A stretch of 64,000 nt of DNA from Flavobacteriaceae bacterium (GTDB taxonomy: Bacteria > Bacteroidota > Bacteroidia > Flavobacteriales > Flavobacteriaceae): positions 1-64,000 of the forward strand of contig JAGYKX010000008.1 of the NCBI GenBank assembly GCA_018401115.1, read 5' to 3'. The translations under genes and the position numbers were made by a program. The notes below the pieces were generated by a model that saw only the letters and a program-made list of their open reading frames with translations, did not search any database and was not told where the DNA came from. Below, piece after piece: positions 56,245 to 64,000 of the stretch; position 1 is the first letter of the stretch; every line of letters begins with the position of its first letter.

Positions 56245-57723
56245 ATGCCTGTATCACAAAATAATACCTTAAAAATATACAATTCCCTTAGTGGAAAGAA
56301 AGAAGTATTTACCCCTATTACACCGGGTTATGTAGGTATGTATGTATGTGGACCAACTGTTTACTCTCAAGTACACCTTGGAAATTGCAGAACCTTCATG
56401 TCTTTTGATATGATCTTTAGATACCTCAAACATTTAGGCTTTAAAGTGAGGTATGTGAGAAACATCACAGATGCAGGACACTTAGAAAATGACGCAGAAG
56501 AAGGAGAAGACAAAATTGCAAAGAAGGCCCGGTTAGAGCAGATTGAACCAATGGAAGTGGTTCAAAAATATACGGTTGACTTTCATAATATCTTGACGCA
56601 ATTCAACCTATTACCACCCAGTATTGAACCTACCGCAACTGGACACATTATTGAACAAATTCAAATTATAGATGAAATTATAGCGAAAGGCTTTGCGTAT
56701 CATATAAATGGGTCTGTTTACTTTGACGTTCAAAAATTTAATGAAACCCATGATTACGGAAAGTTAAGTGGCAGGAAACTAGAAGACATGTTGGCCAACA
56801 CCAGAAGTCTAACGGCACAAGACGAAAAAAAATCTCCTCAAGATTTTGCGCTATGGAAAAAAGCAGAACCACAACACATTATGAGATGGCCCTCTCAATG
56901 GGGCGACGGTTTTCCGGGATGGCACTTAGAATGTACTGCGATGAGTACAAAATACTTAGGAAAAACCTTTGATATTCATGGAGGAGGAATGGATTTAAAA
57001 TTTCCACACCACGAATGCGAAATTGCTCAAGCAGAAGCCACTAATGAGGTATCTCCGGTGAAATATTGGATGCACGCCAATATGCTTACGCTCAATGGTA
57101 AAAAGATGTCTAAATCTACCGACAACAATATTTTACCCGGGGAAATATTTACAGGTGAAAACAACATATTCTCTAAACCTTTCACTGCATCTGTGGTTAG
57201 ATTTTTCATGATGCAAGCGCATTATACCAGTATTTTAGACTTGAGTAATGAAGCCTTATTGGCCTCTGAAAAAGGACATTCACGTTTAATGGATGCTTTA
57301 AAACAACTAGACAGTGTAGTGGTGGGAACCCATACAGACTTTGACTTAAAAAGCTGGGAAGACAAGTGTTACACCGCTATGAATGACGACTTTAACACCC
57401 CCATACTCATTGCACACCTATTTGAGGGAGTAAAAGAAATTAATTTATTAAAAGAAGGAACACACCAAATTAGCCAAGCAGACAAAGTGCATTTTTCTGC
57501 TATGTTAAAGGCTTTCGTTTTTGATATTTTAGGTCTAAAAGAAGGCGAAGAAATGGCTACAAATAGCCATACACCTGCATTGATAGAAATGCTTATTAAA
57601 CTCAGAAAAGAGGCCAGAGACAATAAAGACTTTACTACTTCAGACGCGATTAGAGACCAATTGTTGGCCCTAGGCATACAGTTAAAAGACGGCGCAGAAG
57701 GGACTACCTTTAGCCTGTCTTAA
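56245..57723 (+). CDS. cysS: Cysteinyl-tRNA synthetase
   Basis: The 492-residue class I synthetase has [20 protein letters not shown] (zinc Cys and HIGH-like motif), [27 protein letters not shown] (zinc ligands) and KKMSKSTDN (KMSKS). The C-terminal helical DALR-type domain ends with the usual [15 protein letters not shown]. It is complete and co-directional with folE. Confidence 0.97.
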   Translation: MPVSQNNTLKIYNSLSGKKEVFTPITPGYVGMYVCGPTVYSQVHLGNCRTFMSFDMIFRYLKHLGFKVRYVRNITDAGHLENDAEEGEDKIAKKARLEQIEPMEVVQKYTVDFHNILTQFNLLPPSIEPTATGHIIEQIQIIDEIIAKGFAYHINGSVYFDVQKFNETHDYGKLSGRKLEDMLANTRSLTAQDEKKSPQDFALWKKAEPQHIMRWPSQWGDGFPGWHLECTAMSTKYLGKTFDIHGGGMDLKFPHHECEIAQAEATNEVSPVKYWMHANMLTLNGKKMSKSTDNNILPGEIFTGENNIFSKPFTASVVRFFMMQAHYTSILDLSNEALLASEKGHSRLMDALKQLDSVVVGTHTDFDLKSWEDKCYTAMNDDFNTPILIAHLFEGVKEINLLKEGTHQISQADKVHFSAMLKAFVFDILGLKEGEEMATNSHTPALIEMLIKLRKEARDNKDFTTSDAIRDQLLALGIQLKDGAEGTTFSLS

Positions 57724-57740
57724 TTATTGCTAACAAAAAA

Positions 57741-57758
57741 AGAAGGGTTATACCTTCT
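57741..57758. terminator. Weak hairpin after cysS
   Basis: AGAAGG-gttata-CCTTCT forms a 6-bp stem 17 bases after the cysS stop. The A run is on the 5' side, so it resembles a terminator better on the minus strand; its role for cysS is uncertain. Confidence 0.3.
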
Positions 57759-57848
57759 AAATGACACAAGCCATGTAAAAAACAATGGTTACACTACAAA
57801 AGCTGGTGTAAGCATTCCTATAACTCGAATAAACGAAAACAACTGCGT

Positions 57849-58070
57849 TTGAAAAAAATACTTATTTTTCCTTTTGTGATCCTGATTCGTTTTTACCAAA
57901 ACTTCATTTCACCACTCACACCACCCAGTTGTAGGTACACTCCAACTTGCTCTAGTTACAGTCTTGAAGCCTTTCAAAAACATGGACTTTTTAAGGGAGC
58001 ATGGTTGTCTGCCAAGAGAATTTTAAGTTGTAATCCTTGGGGTGGACACGGAAATGACCCAGTGCCATAA
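57849..58070 (+). CDS. yidD: Membrane protein insertion efficiency factor YidD
   Basis: The 73-residue protein has the YidD motif [35 protein letters not shown], with the three conserved Cys and [17 protein letters not shown]. It acts at the inner membrane beside YidC. Translation begins at TTG (57849), which gives the expected amphipathic N-terminus. It sits just upstream of lgt. Confidence 0.95.
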   Translation: MKKILIFPFVILIRFYQNFISPLTPPSCRYTPTCSSYSLEAFQKHGLFKGAWLSAKRILSCNPWGGHGNDPVP

Positions 58071-58127
58071 AATAAATTCAGTGAATAAAGTCATCTATTT
58101 TGCTATCTTAGCGTAAACTTTATAAGC

Positions 58128-59084
58128 ATGCATATTTTAGGAATTATATGGAACCCAAATGAAACCTTATTCAGCTTAGGGGGATTACAGATAAAATACT
58201 ACAACTTACTTTGGATTATTGCCTTTGCTCTAGGCTGGTACTTAATGAAAAAGATCTTTTTATCTGAGAAAAAAACCTTAGAACAATTAGATTCTCTCTT
58301 TATTCATGCGGTATTATCCACCATGCTTGGTGCCCGATTAGGACATGTTTTTTTTTATGATTGGGCCTATTATAAAAACCATTTATTAGAAATCTTATTA
58401 CCCATTAGAGAAAGTAGTAAAGGGGCCCTGTTTGGACTGATTAGAGGCTATGAATTCACCGGTTTTGCTGGTTTGGCAAGTCATGGGGCTGCTATTGGTA
58501 TTATCCTAGGGATGATGCTCTACATAAAAAAGAATCCAGAATTCAAATTGCTTTCTTTATTTGACAGACTGGTCGTGCCTGTTTCTCTTGGTGCATTCTG
58601 TATTCGTCTGGGCAATTTTTTTAACTCAGAGATCAACGGAAAAGTAGTGAATAAAGATTTTATTTTTGCCACTAAATTCATCAGAGACTCAGAAGACATG
58701 TCTGCCTATAAAGCCATGGGTATAACTGGGGAGCGTACTCCAGATGCTGCCTACGCTATGATTGAAACAAATCCAGACTTTGCTTCGTACCTAGAAGCCA
58801 TTCCGTTTAGGCACCCTGCGCAACTATACGAGGGGGTGGCCTATTTAGCTATTTTTGTTTTATTGTATTATATATTTTGGAACACTGCTAAAAAGGACAA
58901 ACCAGGGTATCTCTTTGGTCTATTCTTTATCCTACTTTGGGCTACAAGATTTTTTGTAGAATTCGTAAAGAAAAGTCAAGGAGGATTTGAAGAAAGCTTG
59001 GGCTTGCTAAGCACAGGTCAATGGCTCAGTATTCCATTTATACTCATAGGCGCCTATTATATGTTACGCCCAGCTAAAAAATAA
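58128..59084 (+). CDS. lgt: Phosphatidylglycerol-prolipoprotein diacylglyceryl transferase
   Basis: The 318-residue integral membrane enzyme with seven helices attaches diacylglycerol to lipobox Cys residues, so it serves the many lipoproteins of this window. The lgt signature is IRLGNFFNSEINGK, with HGAAIGI and AQLYEGVAYL also recognisable. It is somewhat longer than E. coli Lgt (291) because of a loop near residues 185-220. The -7-like TATCTTAG at 58104-58111 could drive it. Confidence 0.94.
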   Translation: MHILGIIWNPNETLFSLGGLQIKYYNLLWIIAFALGWYLMKKIFLSEKKTLEQLDSLFIHAVLSTMLGARLGHVFFYDWAYYKNHLLEILLPIRESSKGALFGLIRGYEFTGFAGLASHGAAIGIILGMMLYIKKNPEFKLLSLFDRLVVPVSLGAFCIRLGNFFNSEINGKVVNKDFIFATKFIRDSEDMSAYKAMGITGERTPDAAYAMIETNPDFASYLEAIPFRHPAQLYEGVAYLAIFVLLYYIFWNTAKKDKPGYLFGLFFILLWATRFFVEFVKKSQGGFEESLGLLSTGQWLSIPFILIGAYYMLRPAKK

Positions 59085-59090
59085 CCTCAG

Positions 59091-60302
59091 ATGCCTTTGC
59101 ATCTCCATCTTCTCATAGGAAATCACATCAGTGAGGACCGGGTCTATAGGCACTTAAATAGAGCCTACCCTAAAACCTCAAAAGCTTCCTGGTACTCAAA
59201 AAAAGCCATTCAAGTTCAGATCCAAGAAGAGCGCATTCACGATTTAAAACTATTCGTAAATACCTATGGTCAAACACTAGAAAGTATGTCTAGTGGACAA
59301 CAGGGCATGGCGTTTTTCAAATATATCCTGAGTCAACAAAAAGAGACCATAGTACTCATTAACCCAATGGCGCATTTAGATGAAATCAATAGGTCTTATG
59401 TAGTAAAAGAACTGGATAAAATTTGTGATCAAGTCAATCTTGTCATTGTGACTTCAAATGAACATTGGACACCCAATTTCAGTTGTCAAAAATCTTATCT
59501 AGAATACGATACAACTATAAACAGTCAAAAAAAATTATCACACACAGAAGTCGGGACTTATAATCAAAAACTGTGGACTACTATTAAAAAAAGTGGTTCG
59601 GTGAAAACAGTTCCTAAAACATTGGTAAGACTTCAGAATGTAACAGTTTCCTATGGTAGCAAAAAAGTATTGTATCAAATTAATTGGACCATTAAAAGTG
59701 GAGATTTCTGGCAGTTAAAAGGAGAAAATGGGTCAGGAAAAACCACTTTACTCTCTCTAATTACAGGAGACAATCCAAAGGGTTTTGGCCAAGACTTATG
59801 GCTTTTTGGCCATAAAAAAGGGAGCGGTGAAAGTGTTTGGGAGATTAAGAAACAATTGGGCTACTACGCCCCTTCCATGATACAAATGTTTCCTGGGACA
59901 CATAGCGCATTAGAAATGATTTTGGGTGGGGTATTAGATCAAGTAGGTTTATACAATAAGCCTTCAGAAGAGATGGTTCTTAAAGCCAAATTATGGCTTG
60001 AGACGGTTGGTCTCTCCTCTCTGGAAAAACAGCCTTTCCATACTTTATCTGAAGGACAAAAAGGAATGATCATGACTCTAAGGGCTATGATAAAACTTCC
60101 TGCACTACTCATTTTAGATGAGCCTACAAGTGGGTTAGATTCCATTCAAAGTAGTCAATACATTCAATTAGTAGAGAATCTCGCCAAACAAACTGACACT
60201 GCCATTATTTTAGTCTCTCACATAGTGGCACACGAATTTAAGAAAGCCAAACAAATAACACTCTACAAAACACCCCAAGGCAGTATTGCCAAAATGATAT
60301 AA
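59091..60302 (+). CDS. Dual-NBD ABC ATPase with degenerate first half (ModF-like)
   Basis: The 403-residue soluble protein contains a complete NBD in residues ~185-400: Walker A GENGSGKTTLL, signature LSEGQKGMI, Walker B LLILDEPTSGLD and VSHIVAHE. Residues 1-170 look like a second NBD that has lost its Walker A but keeps a signature-like SSGQQG and a Walker B-like VLINPMAHLDE. The layout recalls ModF/PhrA-type proteins with two fused NBDs and no permease. It lies 6 bases downstream of lgt; there is no permease gene here. The role is unknown. Confidence 0.85.
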   Translation: MPLHLHLLIGNHISEDRVYRHLNRAYPKTSKASWYSKKAIQVQIQEERIHDLKLFVNTYGQTLESMSSGQQGMAFFKYILSQQKETIVLINPMAHLDEINRSYVVKELDKICDQVNLVIVTSNEHWTPNFSCQKSYLEYDTTINSQKKLSHTEVGTYNQKLWTTIKKSGSVKTVPKTLVRLQNVTVSYGSKKVLYQINWTIKSGDFWQLKGENGSGKTTLLSLITGDNPKGFGQDLWLFGHKKGSGESVWEIKKQLGYYAPSMIQMFPGTHSALEMILGGVLDQVGLYNKPSEEMVLKAKLWLETVGLSSLEKQPFHTLSEGQKGMIMTLRAMIKLPALLILDEPTSGLDSIQSSQYIQLVENLAKQTDTAIILVSHIVAHEFKKAKQITLYKTPQGSIAKMI

Positions 60303-60334
60303 AAAAAGACAGCCAAATGGCCGCCTTTTTTTTG
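60300..60334. terminator. Terminator-like hairpin between ABC gene and secDF
   Basis: A stem combining AAAAAAG...CTTTTTT with inner AGCC-AAAT-GGC(C) lies between the convergent ABC ATPase (plus) and secDF (minus) genes, with A and T tracts on its sides. It could act on both strands. Confidence 0.6.
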
Positions 60335-60353
60335 CATCGAACAACAGTTCAAA

Positions 60354-63296
60354 TTATTTTCCTGATTGAATTTTCTTCTTTAAGAAGTCAAACATAACTG
60401 GTGTTGCAATAAAGAGTGAGGAATAAGTACCTACAAACACCCCAATAATCATTGCGAACATAAATCCTCTAAGAGACTCTCCTCCAAAGATAAAGATTGC
60501 TAGTAATACCACTAAAGTAGTTAAAGAGGTATTTAAGGTACGGCTTAGGGTACTGTTCAAAGCCAAGTTGGTATTTTCACCAGACTTCCATCCTTTTTCT
60601 GCTATAATCTCACGAATACGATCAAATACAACCACCGTATCATTTAACGAATATCCAATAACAGTTAGGATCGCAGCAATAAATGCCTGATCAATTTCCA
60701 TGTTAAATGGCATATACTTTCCTAACAAAGAGAAAATACCCAACACGATTAATACATCGTGGAATACTGCGACAACAGCGCCTAATGAGAACTGCCATTT
60801 TCTAAATCTCAACAAGATGTATAAGAATACTACCAATAGAGATCCTAAGATCGCTAAGAAAGCGTTGTTTTTAATATCATCTGCAATTGTTGGACCCACT
60901 TTAGAAGACTGCATAATACCAATTGTTCCACTACCATCTCCAACAATAAAGTCTTCATAGCTGGTTCCAGCTGGGAAATATTTCTGAAGTGATGTGTACA
61001 ATGAGTTTTGAATCTCATTGTCTACTTCAATGCCTTCTACGTCTACTTTATAAGCCGTAGTTATTTTAACCTGATTGTCATCTCCATAGGTCTTCACATT
61101 GGTTCCTGTTCCAAACACATCTGACAATTCAGAAGATAGTTCAGAGGGATTCACCGCTTGTTCAAAACGAACTGTATAAGAACGACCTCCAATAAAATCT
61201 ACCCCCTGCGGTAAGCCTTGGGTAAATAACGAACCTAAACTCACTAACACAAAAGCACCAGATACCGCGTAAGCTATGGTTCTCTTTCCTAAGAAGTTTA
61301 TATTAGGCTGCTTAAATAAATTCTTAGTTATGGCCGTATTGAAGTCTAAAGAGGCAGACTTTTTAGCCGTGTACCCATCGATCAATAATCTCGTGATGAA
61401 AATCGCTGTAAATAAAGAGGTAATAATACCTATCAATAAAGTAGTTGCAAATCCTTTGATGGGTCCTGAACCAAATACAAATAATATAATCGCTGTAAGT
61501 CCTGTCGTAATGTTGGCATCTAAAATGGAAGATAGGGCGTTACTAAAACCATCTGCAATAGCAAGGGCTTTTCCCTTTCCTTTAGCCAATTCTTCTTTGA
61601 TACGTTCAAAGATGAGCACGTTAGCATCTACTGACATCCCAATAGTCAGTACAATACCTGCAATTCCAGGAAGGGTTAAAACAGCATTTAAACTCACCAA
61701 TACACCAAAAATAAGCACGATGTTTAACAATAGGGCAATGTCTGCAAAAAGACCAGCTCTACCGTAGTATAAGATCATCCATAACAATACCAATACCATC
61801 GCTAAAGTGAATGAATTAAACCCACTATCAATAGCTTCCTGACCTAGTGATGGACCCACAATTTCTGACTGAATAATCTCAGCAGAAGCCGGTAATTTAC
61901 CAGCGCGTAATACGTTGGCAATATCTTTTGTTTCATTCACGGTAAATGAACCTGTAATTTCAGAACGACCTCCTGAGATAGGACCTGAGGAAACACCTGG
62001 TGCAGTATAAACTTTGTTGTCTAAAACAATAGCAATACCTGTTTGGTTGTTAAATGCGTCTCCAGTTAATTTCTCCCACTCTTTGGCACCTTTAGTATTC
62101 ATGGTCATAGACACTGCAGGACGGCTAAATTGGTCAAAATCGTCTCTAGCATCACTTACCACATCTCCACTAATTCTAGGAGAGTTGTCTCTGTTAGATT
62201 TTAAGGCGTACAAACCAACTACCTCAGAATTGGCAGAAGGACGTTCCCACACAAACTTTACATTAGCTAATGAAGCTGGAATAAGTCTGCGAATTTCTTT
62301 CATTCTCAAATAAGCCCCTACTGTAGCAGTATCTCTTACTGAAAATTTAAAAGTTTCATATCCTTGTCCTTGACCTCTAATCAAGTCAATTAATGGATTT
62401 TGTTGGTTGGCCAATGAATCTTGTGCCACGTCTGCCAATAAAGAATCAATCTCTGAAGCAGGCTTTTGAGTTTCTTCTTTAGTAATAACTAAAGACTTTA
62501 AACGCTCATTGGCAGCCACAAAGAAAGAGGCAATATCTTGGTTGTTAGGTGGGTAGGTTTCCCAAAATTCTAATTGAGCCGTACTAGACAATAAATCTTG
62601 CGCTCTAGCAATGTCTTTGGCTCCTGGCAATTCTACAAGAATTCTTCCAGAGTTACCTTCTCTTTGGATGTTTGGTTGTGTTACCCCAAAACCATCAATA
62701 CGCTCTCTGAGTACCTCAAAAGCAGATACGATGGATTCGTCAATTTTTTGACTTAAAATAGGCTTCACCTCGTCGTCTGACATTTGAAAGTTAATCGCGT
62801 CAGATAAAGCTTTGTTTGCAAAAATAGATGGATCTGCTAACTTGGTGTCTCCTTTAATAGCGTCAAATGACTCGAAGAATAAGTTTAAATAAGTGTCGTC
62901 GCTACTTTTAGACGCATTATCTGCATCTGCAAGGGCCTTATTAAAAACAGGATTCTTAGAATTGTTGGCCAAGCCTTTTAGAAGGTCTTTTACAGAAATC
63001 TGTAAAGTCACGTTAATCCCACCTTTAAGGTCCAATCCTTTGTTTAATTCTTTTTTCTTAGCGTCTGCATAGCTAGTGAATCCAAAGATTTGATTGTTTG
63101 CTACTGAATCTAAGAAAGCGGTTTCTTCTGCCCCTCTTTTTGCGAGATAGTCTGCGTCAGTGTCTGCAATCTTAGCGGCAGCGAAAGCTACTGAATCTTG
63201 TTCTACCTTACTGGTTATGAAGGTAAAAGATAGCTGGTAAATACTCACTATCCCGAATAAAAAAGCAAATAGCTTTATAAGTCCTTTATTTTGCAT
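60354..63296 (-). CDS. secDF: Protein translocase SecDF fusion
   Basis: The 980-residue protein fuses SecD (residues ~1-640) and SecF (~660-980), giving 12 helices and two large periplasmic domains. Recognisable parts are GLDLKGGINVTLQISV, FEVLRERIDGFGVTQPNIQREG, the TM4 region VLTIGMSVDANVLIFERIKEEL, and in SecF FIGGRSYTVRF and VIGYSLNDTVVVFDRIRE. It uses the proton gradient to finish export through SecYEG. The single-chain form is normal in Bacteroidota. Confidence 0.97.
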   Translation of the reverse strand: MQNKGLIKLFAFLFGIVSIYQLSFTFITSKVEQDSVAFAAAKIADTDADYLAKRGAEETAFLDSVANNQIFGFTSYADAKKKELNKGLDLKGGINVTLQISVKDLLKGLANNSKNPVFNKALADADNASKSSDDTYLNLFFESFDAIKGDTKLADPSIFANKALSDAINFQMSDDEVKPILSQKIDESIVSAFEVLRERIDGFGVTQPNIQREGNSGRILVELPGAKDIARAQDLLSSTAQLEFWETYPPNNQDIASFFVAANERLKSLVITKEETQKPASEIDSLLADVAQDSLANQQNPLIDLIRGQGQGYETFKFSVRDTATVGAYLRMKEIRRLIPASLANVKFVWERPSANSEVVGLYALKSNRDNSPRISGDVVSDARDDFDQFSRPAVSMTMNTKGAKEWEKLTGDAFNNQTGIAIVLDNKVYTAPGVSSGPISGGRSEITGSFTVNETKDIANVLRAGKLPASAEIIQSEIVGPSLGQEAIDSGFNSFTLAMVLVLLWMILYYGRAGLFADIALLLNIVLIFGVLVSLNAVLTLPGIAGIVLTIGMSVDANVLIFERIKEELAKGKGKALAIADGFSNALSSILDANITTGLTAIILFVFGSGPIKGFATTLLIGIITSLFTAIFITRLLIDGYTAKKSASLDFNTAITKNLFKQPNINFLGKRTIAYAVSGAFVLVSLGSLFTQGLPQGVDFIGGRSYTVRFEQAVNPSELSSELSDVFGTGTNVKTYGDDNQVKITTAYKVDVEGIEVDNEIQNSLYTSLQKYFPAGTSYEDFIVGDGSGTIGIMQSSKVGPTIADDIKNNAFLAILGSLLVVFLYILLRFRKWQFSLGAVVAVFHDVLIVLGIFSLLGKYMPFNMEIDQAFIAAILTVIGYSLNDTVVVFDRIREIIAEKGWKSGENTNLALNSTLSRTLNTSLTTLVVLLAIFIFGGESLRGFMFAMIIGVFVGTYSSLFIATPVMFDFLKKKIQSGK

Positions 63297-63334
63297 TAGT
63301 TCAATGAATTATTATTTGGTATATAAATTGCGTG

Positions 63335-63365
63335 CAAATATATCATTTCCAATAGGAACTGACAA
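63335..63365 (-). promoter_or_regulatory. Putative promoter of secDF
   Basis: On the minus strand TTG (63365-63363), a 20-base spacer and TATATTTG (63342-63335) match the Bacteroidota consensus, with a leader of about 30 bases to the secDF ATG. Confidence 0.5.
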
Positions 63366-63391
63366 TAATTTGTTTTAAATCACAAAATAAG

Positions 63392-63416
63392 TAAGCGCCC
63401 TCTGTAAAGGCGCTTA
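63392..63416 (-). terminator. Hairpin after mdh
   Basis: TAAGCGCC and GGCGCTTA form an 8-bp stem with a 9-base loop, 15 bases after the mdh stop. The downstream T tract on the minus strand is weak (TTACTTATTTTG), so the terminator is probable rather than certain. Confidence 0.65.
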
Positions 63417-63430
63417 TATACTTGTTGTGG

Positions 63431-64000
63431 TTATGATATGTCTAAGAGACTGTTTGTTTTTCTTACCCCCTCAGCACTATCTGCCAATTTAGCTTTCTCT
63501 TGGTCGTTCAAAGGAATTGTAACAATTTCTTCAATTCCATTTATCCCTAAGATTACGGGAACACCAATACAAATGCCAGACAAGCCGTACTCCCCTTCTA
63601 ATAAGGTAGAACAAGGGAACATTTTTTTTTGATCACATACAATGGCTTGTGCCATTGCAGACACAGCAGCTCCCGGTGCATACCAAGCAGAAGTGCCTAA
63701 TAACTTGGTCAAGGTTGCTCCACCAACTTTGGTGTCTTCTACTACTTGATCCAAACGCTCCTCACTCACAAAATTAGACACAGGTACAGAGTTTCTAGTA
63801 GCCAATCTGCTCAATGGAACCATTCCAGTATCTGAGTGACCTCCAATCACCATACCATCAATATCTGAGATAGGTGCTCCTACAGCCTCTGCCAAACGAT
63901 ACTTAAATCTAGCGCTGTCTAAAGCACCACCCATACCTATTATCCTGTGCTTTGGTAATCCCGTTGCTTTATGCACCAAATAAGTCATGGTATCCATTGG
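63431..64000 (-). CDS. mdh: Malate dehydrogenase, C-terminal part (cut by window edge)
   Basis: About 190 residues of the C-terminal portion are present; the gene continues beyond the right edge, so the N-terminal NAD-binding domain is not seen. The catalytic His and neighbours appear in DGMVIGGHSDTGMVPL, and IIGMGGALDSARFKYRLAE and GLSGICIGVPVILGINGIEEI are typical of the LDH-like malate dehydrogenases used in the Bacteroidota TCA cycle. The in-frame Met near the edge (63997) is internal. Confidence 0.93.
   Translation of the reverse strand, partial: PMDTMTYLVHKATGLPKHRIIGMGGALDSARFKYRLAEAVGAPISDIDGMVIGGHSDTGMVPLSRLATRNSVPVSNFVSEERLDQVVEDTKVGGATLTKLLGTSAWYAPGAAVSAMAQAIVCDQKKMFPCSTLLEGEYGLSGICIGVPVILGINGIEEIVTIPLNDQEKAKLADSAEGVRKTNSLLDIS

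Noticed and set aside
61276-61767. 163-residue plus-strand frame within secDF
   Set aside because: It is antisense to the conserved SecD membrane region; the sense frame is unambiguous.

Overview
The window is AT-rich chromosomal DNA from a member of the Bacteroidota, most likely a marine Flavobacteriaceae. Supporting signs are a SusC/SusD pair, a fused secDF, a Rho with a long basic low-complexity insert, an archaeal/eukaryotic-type ProRS, the families DUF6146, DUF1599, BT_3928, DUF4293 and DUF6671, frequent TTG starts and TAnnTTTG-type -7 promoter elements. No species is claimed.

Region 1 (1-35,710) is mostly accessory and built for glycan use. A minus-strand operon at 952-6797 encodes an SSS transporter, a DUF4434 protein, an AGE-family epimerase and a secreted FAD oxidoreductase. 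A short block follows: a beta-barrel-like protein, an AlkB-like dioxygenase, thioredoxin and a GT39 enzyme. Next is a minus-strand polysaccharide utilisation locus (10,473-25,613): a CBM9-like protein, a GHL10-like lipoprotein, two GH92 alpha-mannosidases, SusC, a frameshifted SusD and a giant VCBS/ASPIC protein. The GH92 enzymes could release mannose, and the SSS transporter and epimerase could import and convert it. Divergent from the PUL is a LytS/LytTR two-component pair. Behind it lies a five-gene operon of planctomycete type: a PSCyt1-DUF1549-DUF1553 lipoprotein cytochrome, a Tat-type DUF1501 protein, an NHL-type propeller, and two proteins sharing a C-terminal chitobiase-like plus discoidin-like module, one of which also carries DUF2231 and a heme-binding CxxCH. 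This operon is the best candidate for an undescribed system.

Region 2 (35,790-64,000) is mainly core genome: a two-gene thiosulfate/sulfur transporter, clpS-prmA-tpiA with BT_3928 and DUF1599 genes upstream, folP, cdaA, an ABC exporter, truA, a phosphodiesterase, dihydroorotase, DUF6671, DUF4293, rho, rpsT, two identical tRNA-Glu genes, proS, a low-complexity lipoprotein with an FadL-like protein, folE, cysS, yidD, lgt, an unusual ABC protein, secDF and the 3' part of mdh. Several clear hairpin terminators separate the units.

Five single-base frameshifts are visible. One is in susD. Four lie within about 1 kb in the adjacent BT_3928 and DUF1599 genes, which are otherwise full length. The other genes are intact, so this cluster is either local sequence error or recent decay.
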